A stretch of DNA of 16,472 nucleotides, taken from positions 1-16,472 of the forward strand of contig MU617298.1 of the NCBI GenBank assembly GCA_025201705.1, read 5' to 3'. Positions 7,461 through 16,440 of the stretch are shown piece by piece. The notes under the pieces are model-generated. The model worked only from the letters and a program-made list of their open reading frames with translations, was not told the origin of the DNA and did no database searches. The stretch comes from Dissophora ornata. Its lineage: Eukaryota > Mortierellomycota > Mortierellomycetes > Mortierellales > Mortierellaceae. Position 1 is the stretch's first letter; each line of letters opens with the position of its first letter. A program made the translations under genes and the position numbers.

Positions 7461-9193
7461 TTACATGGTGAAGAGGAGGTTGAGATCTACAGGATGACTA
7501 GAACTAAGCTGCGGCTTTTGTTCATATTTTGTGCGCAGGATCTCGCGGATGCTGTTCAACAACTGGATGTAGGTTTGATTGGGCCTGGCGGTCAGCCTAG
7601 ATTAAAAATCAACATCATGAAGTGATATTTCTATTAGTACCAATCCCAGAATTGTGGACAGAAACATCAAGCCGGTACCAAAAAAGACACCTACGCCGTA
7701 ATAAACGAAAACGTCATGGCTCCTGTCATTCCGAATCCTTGCTCCTGTGTATCAGCCGATGTCTGGGTATCCTTGCACCTTCATTTTTTTTTTTTTTTTT
7801 TTGGAGAGAGAGACAATGAGAGATATCAGCATTTCATCAAAAACTTCAATATCCTTTCACTTCTGTCGATTTTGGCGTTCAACATACCCACTGAACATGA
7901 TACAATCTGCAGGGCTTGATTTCCTCCTCAAGACTTCCTCGCGATTACTCGGATTCGTGATCCTCTTTCCAATTCCTCCAAAGCTGCTGAGCATTCCTCC
8001 GAGATCCCCTCTCAGATACGACTTCCCAGCGTTCAGCACTCCGCTGCCCACACCCCCCAATAGATTGTTGTCCTTAAGTTGTCCTGTCGTACTATAGATA
8101 TATGGCAGATCTAAAGCCGATCCCGAATGACAACAGTCCATAACCGCTGTCAGGCGACAGCCCGGTGGCAGCGAGCGGACCATAATGTCGTGCATCAAAT
8201 CATCAACGATAACTCCAGCCTTCTCATGATCGACTGGATAGATCGTCTCATCAAACCCATCGTCCTCGTCCCCATCCAGATCCTCAGTCTGTCCTCCATG
8301 TCCGCTGTAATGGAAAAAGAATGAATCGTTCGCCCGAGCATCCCTGACAAGCCACTGCATCCCTGCCAGCATATTGGCCTTGGTTGGGATTCTGGTTGGG
8401 TCCGACTGATCGTCCGTCAAGGTCACACAGTCCTGTTCTCGGAATCCGAACTGGCGGATGATAAAAGCCTTGATGTTCTTCACATCGTTGATACAGCCAC
8501 GCAGTTCGTTTCGCTGGCGGAAGTAGTTGATGCCAATGAACAGAGCTCGCTTGCGGCCTTGACAGTTCGAGAGCTGGAAGTTGACGGGCGGGACCATGCG
8601 GGGGTCCTGGTACATTGCCCAGCCTTGTGGTGGTGGTGGAACATTCATCGGAGCGATCTATTTTTTATTACAGAAGCAGTTCATGCTGGTTAGTCGCCCA
8701 CAATCACTGCGTTTCAGGACCAGGCGACAGCAACAAAAAAAAAAAGGCGTACCATGTGTTGGGGAATAGGGGCAGGTGGGGCTCCGTACGGTGAGTAAGC
8801 GACTGGTGGCGGTGCGCCATAGGGTGAGGCAGCAGGTGGGGGATATGGGGAAGCTGCCGGTGGACCATACAGAGAACTGGCGGGAGGTGGGTAAGCAGGT
8901 GCACCATATGGCGCGCCAGGAGGAGGAGGGGGTCCTGCGGGAGGAGCATAGTGGGCTTGGGGTGGAAGGGGTCCTGTGGGAGGAGCATAGTGGGCTTGGG
9001 GTGGAGGGTAGGCTGAGTACCCTGGTGCTGGAGGAGGCTGGCCAGGAGGTGGATAGGGGCCACTTGGAGGCTGTCCCGGGTAGCCATATGGCGAAGGAGG
9101 GGCGTACACGGCCGGTGGAGGGTGTTGACCCGGCGGTGGCGCATATTGCTGTGGGTGGTGCTGTGCAGGGGGGCGGTATTGTCCAGGATACAT
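7461..9193 (-). CDS. MCA1: Type I metacaspase with proline-rich prodomain
   Basis: Four exons: 9193-8753, 8657-7888, 7778-7695, 7596-7461, about 476 residues. Residues 1-150 form a prodomain of Pro/Tyr/Gly/Ala repeats ([18 protein letters not shown]), like the disordered N-terminus of fungal Mca1. The p20 domain begins at [11 protein letters not shown] and shows [10 protein letters not shown] with catalytic His (about 267), [16 protein letters not shown], and [11 protein letters not shown] with catalytic Cys (about 323). A Gly-rich loop ([10 protein letters not shown]) precedes the p10 part: [15 protein letters not shown] across intron 2, TGAMTFSFI, then [14 protein letters not shown] and the ending [13 protein letters not shown]. 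Family knowledge: a calcium-dependent cysteine protease cleaving after Arg/Lys, linked to protein quality control and cell death. Intron 2 ends in TGAAG immediately after 19 A residues, an odd acceptor. It shares an upstream region with the GST gene. Confidence 0.95.
8932..9009 (-). repeat. 39-bp tandem duplication in the metacaspase prodomain
   Basis: Two near-identical 39-bp units (8932-8970 and 8971-9009) encode [15 protein letters not shown] 13-residue repeats. They differ by about three bases, so the duplication looks recent. The frame is kept. It lies in the disordered proline-rich prodomain. Confidence 0.85.
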
Positions 9194-9504
9194 TGCTGGA
9201 TGAGGAGAGGAATGCTGGGGAATGGAGTAAAGAGATGAGAGGGAGACGGCAATGTGAAATGAGGGTTTTGAGCGCGTGGACAGTGCTCCCCTGTGGGATC
9301 AAAGCTTTATTTGTTTTCGTTGCCACTGCGATCGAGTGCCCTTTTGGGCCATGGGGCTGCTGCGTTGCTCTTGTGGCTGCAGTCTCTTTACCCACGATTC
9401 GGCTTTTCTTCTCTTTTCGTCTCCCGAACCCCTCCTCCCTCTCTCACTTCGCTTTCTCGCTCCATCCCTCCCCACTCGCTCGAATACACCGCTCTTCGCC
9501 CCCC
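9194..9504. promoter_or_regulatory. Shared upstream region of MCA1 (-) and the maleylacetoacetate isomerase gene (+)
   Basis: These 311 bp lie between two divergent start codons and must hold both promoters. The part next to the plus-strand start is strongly pyrimidine-rich (about 9396-9500, TCTTTTC and CTCCCTC blocks), a common fungal core-promoter/initiator feature. I recognise no TATA box or named binding site. Confidence 0.5.
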
Positions 9505-10739
9505 ATGTCCGACCGCAATCTCCCTGTGCTCTATTCCTACTGGCGCTCGTCGTGCGCGTGGCGAGTGCGCCTCGCCCTCGGTCTCAAGAACATTACTTAC
9601 GTGACACGACCCATCGACCTGAGCAAGGGAGAAAACGTACATGGTCCATTCGCTCGTCGTATTCCCGTCTTCTCTCTTCGTCTTTACTCCTGTGGCTACT
9701 ACCGTCGAAATGTGCTTCGCCCAACTATGCACATTTCCCTCCCCGTTTCATATATTAACACCCGTTCCCACCCACATTTCATCTCTCAATGATGGATGCG
9801 CATAGAGAACTCCCGAGTTCCTCAAGATCCAGCCGTTCGGCACCGTCCCTGCGTTCGTCGACAATATTGGTGACAAAAAGGCCATTGCAGAATCCGTCGC
9901 CATTCTCGAGTATCTGGACGAGACGCGACCGGGTACAAACTAAGGCTGCTGCTTGCGTATCTTTTTTTTTCCCCCAACAGAATACATCACATCAATGTGC
10001 GACATGAGGTGCGCAGTTCATACTAACTTTTTTACTTGTTTCCTTTCTGTTTCCAGAAAACCCACTTCTTCCCAAGGATCCTGCTGATAGAGCTGTCGTA
10101 GGGGTTTACACTTACATCTGTGCTTTTACTTAACTCTGTCTCTTTACTCGCATCTAATATCTAACACCATTGCCCTTCTCCGTACATTCGGCTTATCTTC
10201 TCCCTCGGGATAGGTCCGCAGCTTGGTGTTTGGCATTGGAATGAGCATCCAACCTCTCTGCAGCAATCGTGTTATCAAGTACATCGGCAAGGACAAGGAA
10301 CAGGAATGGAGTCATCATTTCTTGACTGAGGGATTCGCTGGTGAGAAACACTTTGGCGTTTCATGACTCACACACGTGCGTCTGCGCGAAACATCAACTA
10401 AAGAGGGAAAAATGCATCTTTGACGTAGCGCTCGAGAAATTACTCGAAAGAGCTGCTGGAAAGTACGCCTTTGGCGACTCGCTCACTTTGGCGGATATTG
10501 CTCTCGTCCCTCAGTTCTACAACGGCGTTCGGTAAGAAAGAAAGAAAGAAGAAAAAAACAAAAAAAACGCGTAGTTTGAAAATCATTGCTCACAACGCGC
10601 CCTCACTCTTCACAGATCCGGCGTTGACATGAAGGCCTATCCGACCATGTACCGAATCAACAGCACGCTTGAGCAACTCGACGTTTTCAAGGCTGCACAT
10701 CCCACTAAGCAGCTCGACTGCCCCCCTGAGTTCCGCTAA
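9505..10739 (+). CDS. maiA: Maleylacetoacetate isomerase (zeta-class glutathione S-transferase)
   Basis: Six exons, 9505-9636, 9806-9932, 10057-10097, 10214-10340, 10429-10531, 10616-10739, give 217 residues, the usual size for GSTZ1/MaiA. The N-terminal thioredoxin fold has [13 protein letters not shown], the zeta-class SSC motif that positions glutathione, then [12 protein letters not shown] and [14 protein letters not shown]. The helical C-terminal domain has [38 protein letters not shown] and the family-typical tail [14 protein letters not shown]. Family knowledge: glutathione-dependent cis-trans isomerisation of maleylacetoacetate to fumarylacetoacetate in tyrosine/phenylalanine catabolism. 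The other pathway genes (HGD, FAH) are not in this window. Exon 3 is only 41 nt. An open frame extends upstream of the ATG into the promoter, but the chosen Met starts the family N-terminus. Confidence 0.95.
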
Positions 10740-10814
10740 GCGGAGAGAGAGAGAGGAAATGAAAAGCCATTCGTACTCAATTATCCACCATTTTGTAGTC
10801 TGACCACTTTCACA

Positions 10815-10820
10815 AATAAA
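10815..10820 (+). terminator. Polyadenylation signal AATAAA of the isomerase gene
   Basis: Canonical hexamer 76 nt past the maiA stop codon. Confidence 0.55.
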
Positions 10821-10919
10821 TCCGGACCCGTTGACCAGCTTTTGGTCGAACCTCTTCATGTTGACATGTTGGAAACCGCGTGAAATATCTGCAATATCCT
10901 CCTGACCAACAGGGCGGCT

Positions 10920-10925
10920 TTTATT
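10920..10925 (-). terminator. Possible polyadenylation signal of SQS1
   Basis: TTTATT on the plus strand reads AATAAA on the minus strand, 223 nt after the SQS1 stop. It is the first canonical hexamer I see downstream. Confidence 0.4.
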
Positions 10926-11147
10926 TTTACAAGCAACGAATGATAAGCAATAAGCAAAGTGCCACATGGGCAAACGAGGGGAGATATACAATATGTCAAA
11001 TGCAAATAAGTAATGTGAGTGCGACTTTGAATGGAATAGGCGCAAGGAAAGTGTAAATTGGATAGATACAATGTCAGTGTAAACAGGGGCCAGGAGTTGC
11101 AGACACAAATGACGAGTCGATGGACGGATTCGATAACAGAAGTAGGA

Positions 11148-13693
11148 TTACTGGTAGCCAATTCCAAGCTTCGAGGTCTTCACGACAGCCGTGACAGGTT
11201 GAGTGATACCCTCTCGGGATGCTCCAAGGCCAGTGCCAGGTGACCAACTATTGGTTGAAAAAAGCCATAAAAACACACAGAGAAGTTATGATTTGAGCGT
11301 GAAACGAGATCCTTTTACCATTAGGTACAACTTTAACTTACCCCATCTTCGCCAGCAGGCGATGGCCGACATTCTCGACCGAGATCTCACTGGCAGAGTC
11401 ACCGACCACAGTTCCATCCTTGTTGAATGTCTCGCTTCTGTCCCTAAAGCGACCGCGAGCAAAGCCTTGACCACGCGTCCGTTCGTTCTTGCCTCTAAAT
11501 GTCTCTGTCGATGCCAAGTTCCTCCCGTTCTTCTTGACAAGTTCCTCCAGATTAAGATCGTGTTTGGGCAATTCTGTGCGATGCGTCTTTGTTAAAAAAA
11601 GTTGTTTTCTCACGCCTTCAGTGGATATCTTGTAATGAGCGGCTAAAGCGCGAACGCAGTTGCGGAACTGAGGTGACATTCGTGGTAGTTTCATACTCTG
11701 GTCAGCACGATTGCTCACAAAATCTCTGATAACCCTATGAATGGATAGAAGTGGAAGGCATGCGTGTTTCGCGCAAAAGTCATCAATAACCAACGCAGTT
11801 GTCAACGGACATTACCCGACCGCAACAGCTGTTGCGAAAATGCACGCGGCAATACAAACATACCTGTTCATTTGGGCAATATTCTCAATCGTCAAGTGCA
11901 TGACCATATGATTCAACTCATACGGCTGATAATGATTGGGCTGCGAGGAATTTGCAATCGAGCGTGATGCAGGGTCGAGTGAGAGGGCAGCATCTATAGC
12001 CGCGGCCAGCTCGTCACTATTGCGTCGGTTTTGTCGACTTGCTTTTGGGACCGTAAAATCGTCATAATCATCATCATCGCCACCATAGTCCGATATGTCT
12101 TCTTGATCAAATTCAGAATCATCGGGATCAAAGCCTCCCACATCCCTTGAATGGCCAGGACCCGAAGTAAGACCTTGCAGCAAAGAAAACGATATCGCAT
12201 CCAAATGATCTTCATTATCGTGATCCATGGTATTCTACATGTCAGTGGTTTGGGAGTCAAAGTGAAGAAAAGAGTGAGTACTGGGTGATCCCTGTACCAG
12301 TGATGCCGCATGGGGACCATTGTCGTTTTGTGAATTCAATTTCTTACCTGCAAGTAATCCTCCAAAGCCTTCTGATCATCGTCCATTTCGTCACTTGCAT
12401 CGTCTTCCAGCAGCAGAGTGCCGTTTGCGGCCATCGCCTTCCGTTTCTCTCTTTCCTTTTCTTTTAATTGTCTCCCACCACGTTTTGATCGGCGGGTCTT
12501 CTTTTGTTTTCGGCTCGAGAACTCGAGGTAAGATGGCAGCTCGACATAAGTATCCGAAAGCTCCTCGGCGGGTATAACATCAGGTTCCGTATCCAACACC
12601 CAAAGCACAGGCTCAAGTTCATTATGTTCTGGCTCCTTCCCGGTATCGGCAGACGTTGGGGCCTCTTTCACCACTTCCTTCTCGGCCGTGGTGTTCTTAA
12701 CAGTGATCTTCGTGACTTCGACCTCCTCAGTTGAAACTATCGTCTTGAAATCTAGTGGGGAGCGAAGATCCGTCGCAGTTATTTCCGTGCTCACTGTCGT
12801 GGAGTGAGTGCTCGTTGTGATCTGATCATCCTCTGTCAAATCTACAACAGCCTTTATTCGCTTGTGCTTGTTAGCAGCCAGCTTCAAGGACGAGTGCGAC
12901 GAAGTGTTCATTTTTGTAGATGCTCTTGTAATGCAGGATGGTTCAAGTTGATCAATAATTTTCTCCGCGCTACCAACAGTATTCAGTGTCCTGTCATCTC
13001 CAACACCGCCACTAATTACAAGGATATCTGGCGGCTGCTGTTGAGGCGTCACACTATTCCCTAAGGGATTGTATGTCAACGCGCCACCCCAGCCTGCACC
13101 GGGGATGATGTGTAGCTCAGGCTGTGATATCGAGGCTGAAGTTGCCTCAAGCAATTGCTTCTTGCGATTCGGGTCCTGATCCGCTTCGATCCAGTCGAAT
13201 GGCTGCTCCAGGAACTCTTCTTCAGACTCACAGATTTCATCTATTGTGCAAAGGAAGGTTTTGTTTTTGAGCACGCAGATCAAGCAAATAAATGGAAGCT
13301 TTACGATGTCTTCTTCATCGAATTCACTTTGGCGTTTTCTTTACCTGAATCCAACCCCTGATCAGAGTCTTCTTCTCCAGAAGAACCAGTATCGATGCCT
13401 TTCTTGGCCTTATTGAACTTGACTTCAACCTGCCGGTACTCTTTTCTGGAGCGCTTATGGCCTGCATAGGAGCTGGCACTCTGCCGCACCCGAGAACTTC
13501 TTGCAGATAAGGAGATGTACCCGTCTTCTGGCTGATGATCGTAGTAGCTCTGTTTTCTTTGTTGCTGGTGGTGGTTACGACGGCCACCAGCGCCACCAAA
13601 TTGGCCACCCTGGCCACCTCTTCCCCCTCCCCTGGGCCTCGTGTTGCCTCTGCCTTGGGAGCGATGCGCAGAAGGGCTTCGTCGCTTAGGCAT
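11148..13693 (-). CDS. SQS1: Sqs1-like R3H and G-patch domain protein (Prp43 cofactor family)
   Basis: Five exons, 13693-13345, 13240-12348, 12234-11864, 11734-11342, 11247-11148, about 701 residues (yeast Sqs1 is about 767). The N-terminus is Arg/Gly-rich (RPRGGGRGGQGGQFGGAGG), an RNA-binding-type tract, followed by an acidic ESEEEFLEQPFDW region, PGAGWGG and long disordered sequence. A conserved block LPSYLEFSSRKQKK with a Lys/Arg-rich stretch and acidic DDASDEMDDDQ follows (about 375-414). An acidic DDDDYDDF tract precedes the R3H domain (about 515-590: NRVIRDFVSN, VRALAAHYKIS, HRTELPKHDL). The G-patch occupies the last 45 residues: HRLLAKMGW-PGTGLG, then ITQPV and the end GIGYQ, split by the last intron inside MGW. 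Family knowledge: the G-patch binds and stimulates the DEAH helicase Prp43 in ribosome biogenesis and spliceosome disassembly. It lies 268 bp downstream of DBR1, same strand. Confidence 0.9.
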
Positions 13694-13961
13694 ATTGTTT
13701 GTTTCCTCTTTTCTGTCAGTGAGATTTTACAAATGGGGGAAATGAGAAAAGAGAGGCGGCGAAAGAGAAAACAGAATGGATGCACGCATCGCTGCGGTGG
13801 GGTTTAATTTTTGCTAGTGTCACGTGGGCTTTGGCCAGTTTGTGCCAGATGAAAGTACCACTTTTCCATTCAGTGTGTGTGCTGAAAGTACAAAAAAAAA
13901 ATCGTGCTCTGTTTATTTCAGGCTCAGTCGCTGGGTCTTCACAACACCCCAAAGTCAGCAC
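13694..13961 (-). promoter_or_regulatory. DBR1 3' end and SQS1 upstream region
   Basis: 268 bp between the DBR1 stop and the SQS1 start on the same strand. A minus-strand AATAAA (plus TTTATT 13912-13917) sits 45 nt past the DBR1 stop and fits its poly(A) signal. The remaining roughly 215 bp would hold the SQS1 promoter and leader, unless the two genes are read as one transcript. Confidence 0.5.
13912..13917 (-). terminator. Polyadenylation signal of DBR1
   Basis: TTTATT on plus is AATAAA on minus, 45 nt past the DBR1 TGA at 13962-13964. Confidence 0.5.
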
Positions 13962-16084
13962 TCACTCCTGTGCACGGCGGCCGTATGGGTTAATCTTGTT
14001 AGTGATCTGCATCATATCACAAAACTCTTGCGTCTGAGGATTCAGGAACGGCAGCGCTATGGAACATTGCAGAAGGTAAAAGAAAAGGCAGGAGTTGGAA
14101 TATCATTCCTTCACGGTTTACATTTTCTCTCCTTTTTCCGTGTTCCCAACTTACTGGCATCGCGCTTCTCTTGCAGTCCCATGGTCTGTATGGCATCGTG
14201 CGCTGGTGCGGTCTGTTGAAAGTTTTCCGGAATGTGGAGTCCTCGCTTTAGCGTAATATTGTTTTTGACCCACTCCCGGTTCACTTCCAACGCACTAAGT
14301 CATTCGAGAAAGCATCAAATGAATATTTGAAAGAAGAGCAAGGCGCGCAAAAAAAAAAGGGTGTCACAAAACCTACTGCGCCAATCGCGCGCCCTGCAAG
14401 GCTTTTCTCTGTCGATGCTCCAGACTCAAGAACGGATCCATGGTGCGGACGATGGCTAGCCACTCCTCATCATAAGAGAACTGAGGAGACCCTTCACACT
14501 GGATCTCGGGTAGCTCAATAATCTCCAAAAACCGACGGTTAGGCAAACACTTATCTAACGCTAAAAACTTTGTGCTTGTTGGACGTGGCCTTGATGGTGC
14601 ATTCGCAAAGTTTGATGTTTGTTGTGGCGCTTCTTCCTTCGACTTCGACGATACGCCGTTTGCGTCTTCGCCTTCACTTTCGTCATCCATCTCGATCTGG
14701 ATTTCGTCAGGGTTTGATGCTGCCGCCTCGGGTTTCTTTGCCTCTGTCGTCGTGTTCACCTCCTCACTCGATGGTGTTTCGCTGTCATTCTCACCCTCGT
14801 CGTCAAGGTCGTCGATCTCAATCTCATCTGGGTTTTTGATTTTCTCTATAACAGCCGCGTCTGCGGTCTTACCGCCATTTTCCTCGCCATCCTCATCATC
14901 CAGGTCAATTTCAATCTCATCTGGATTTTTTACTGCGGCTAGGACGACTGCGGGTGGCTGTGCTGCTGCTGACTGACTCTGCGATGCCCCCTGTGGATGT
15001 TGTGTTCTTTCGTCACCCCAGAGAATTTCAGCCGGGTATCGTACATGTAAGTGTGCAGAAAACCAATGTGCAGGCCTCAACGCTGAAAGAACAGTTTCAT
15101 ACGCCGGACTTCCCAGGGTATTGTTTTGAACCTATAGAGAGAATAACGATCGAGTAGTGCTTAATACTTCATACCTGTTTTTTAAAAACAAACAAAAAAA
15201 CTGTTGCCGTTACCTCCTTTTCGAAAAACCTCTTGGTCTGCAGCAGCCATTTTACGTTTCCATATTGCTCAATTCCAAGGGGCCAGTCATGCGACAGAAA
15301 CACATCCATGGATTCCTTGACCTGGATCATTTTGAGGACATCATAATGGCGAACGTGATAGACACTCCTCTTATGATTGTCGTTGAAGGGAGTCACCTCG
15401 AAATGTCCCGTTTCGTAATGTTTGGCGTTGAAAATACCAGACATGCCACCGATCCTGAGTCCTCCAACGTTGATCACGCCTCCAAATCCGAGAAAGTAGA
15501 TTCCTGGGCAGACCCATCCTCCGTGATACCTACGAAGAACAAAAATGTGTGAAAAATCCGCTCAAGCATATCATCATGACAATTCAGAAGAGCTCGCACG
15601 CTGACTTACAGCTCCCACAAGTAGTTGCTCGCCTCATGGTTGCCTCCAATGAACACAGTGGGCACAGGGACTTTTCGTTCTCCAGAGTAATATTTGTGGA
15701 ATGTGCCCAAGTGCAAGTATTTGCGGGGACATGCGATTGCCTCCAGATCGGCTTCGTTTCGGATAGACTAGAGAGTCAATTGATAATTATTTTTTTATTT
15801 TTGGTTAGCTGTCTATGTTGAAGCCTCGTGGAACGTGGCTCTCCATGCATGGCTATAAGAAACGATACCTGAAAGTCCCCGCAGATGAGCAACAAATCGA
15901 CTTTGTATCCATGTTGGCGCTCCCGATCCTCAATTGCCCTGTAGATATCATCCAGCTGTCCGTGACAACAACCTTCAACTGCGATCTACTCGGAAGAAAA
16001 AGGTGTTGAGATTCTACGTCAGCGGATGTCAAGCAGCACAAGCGTAGATCCCTCGTTTGATGTTGTAATGTGCATTACCCTCAT
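13962..16084 (-). CDS. DBR1: RNA lariat debranching enzyme Dbr1
   Basis: Seven exons: 16084-16079, 15985-15869, 15767-15610, 15529-15214, 15131-14377, 14294-14155, 14056-13962, about 528 residues. Exon 1 is only ATG-AGG; joined to exon 2 it gives [11 protein letters not shown], the family N-terminus. Metallophosphatase motifs follow: [57 protein letters not shown], then TLGSP and [11 protein letters not shown]. Metal ligands Cys, His, Asp, Asn and His are all present. A disordered acidic insertion (about 240-365) holds three NPDEI motifs, then [18 protein letters not shown] and [15 protein letters not shown]; exons 6-7 finish with HIPENF and a NPYGRRAQE tail. Family knowledge: hydrolyses the 2'-5' bond at intron lariat branch points in the nucleus, feeding intron decay and snoRNA release. 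SQS1 follows on the same strand. Confidence 0.96.
14661..14930 (-). repeat. Three diverged NPDEI acidic repeats in the Dbr1 insertion
   Basis: Translated on minus, motif copies lie near residues 268 ([18 protein letters not shown]), 299 ([16 protein letters not shown]) and 339 ([17 protein letters not shown]), spaced 31 and 40 residues. They are encoded around 14885-14930, 14790-14840 and 14660-14720. DNA similarity among copies is visible but imperfect, so this is an older or selected triplication. Confidence 0.85.
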
Positions 16085-16201
16085 AGTATGATTCCTCTTG
16101 TTCTTCTTGTGGGAGAGGAGAGAATGAGTCGTGGAGAAAGGAAAGCTTTGAGAGTTTGAACAGGACTTGGACCTCCAATGTGGCTTTGGCCACAACCTTC
16201 T

Positions 16202-16277
16202 CTGCCGCAGTCTTAGAAATCTACCGTAGTCTTAGAAATCTACCGCAGTCTTGGAAATCTACCGCAGTCTTGGAAAG
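16202..16277. repeat. Minisatellite: four tandem 19-bp units
   Basis: Units at 16202-16220, 16221-16239, 16240-16258 and 16259-16277 have consensus CTACCGCAGTCTTGGAAAT. Differences are an A/G at unit position 3 of copy 1, C/T at position 7 of copy 2, A/G at position 14, and the last base of copy 4. The pattern of shared A or G at position 14 (copies 1-2 against 3-4) suggests stepwise duplication. Confidence 0.95.
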
Positions 16278-16310
16278 AGTAGCATCGACCTGCGACATGA
16301 GCATGAACAT
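16221..16310 (-). other. Small ORF upstream of DBR1 ending inside the minisatellite
   Basis: On minus, ATG at 16310-16308 opens a frame (MFMLMSQVDATLSKTA then repeat-coded residues) of 29 codons that stops at TAG 16223-16221 in the repeat array. The same frame is open again from 16220 to TGA 16031-16029, passing over the DBR1 ATG in another frame. It could be an upstream ORF of DBR1, a remnant of a small gene, or chance. I recognise no family. Confidence 0.25.
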
Positions 16311-16440
16311 TGTAAAGTGAATCAACAGCAGGCAGGGACTTCATAGTGGTGCAACGACTGTTGACATAGTCTTACTCTTTGAGCGCGACCTTCACTACTT
16401 TTTTGTTTTTATTTTATTTGATAAAATAATATTAATCCTA

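Larger units (their letters stand above)
10740..11147. other. Intergenic 3' region between convergent maiA and SQS1
   Basis: 408 bp without a supported gene. It should hold both 3' UTRs: AATAAA on plus at 10815-10820 for the isomerase gene, and AATAAA on minus (TTTATT at 10920-10925) for SQS1, 223 nt past its stop. Open frames here show no recognisable protein features. Confidence 0.6.

Noticed and set aside
7857..8648. Metacaspase as a single-exon gene starting at MNVPPPP and ending YVERQNRQK
   Set aside because: The tail after IMFSG is intron. The conserved p10 continuation and C-terminus are found in two further exons, and a proline-rich first exon joins in phase upstream.
8776..9792. 338-codon plus-strand ORF antisense to MCA1 that runs into the isomerase gene
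   Set aside because: The openness comes from the proline-rich repeat composition of MCA1 exon 1. Only its 9505-9636 part is coding; the rest lacks protein-family features and the isomerase family starts at MSDRN.
10856..11167. Minus-strand ORF past the SQS1 stop (MELATSNP...)
   Set aside because: It overlaps the SQS1 last exon in another frame and runs through the 3' UTR with no recognisable features.
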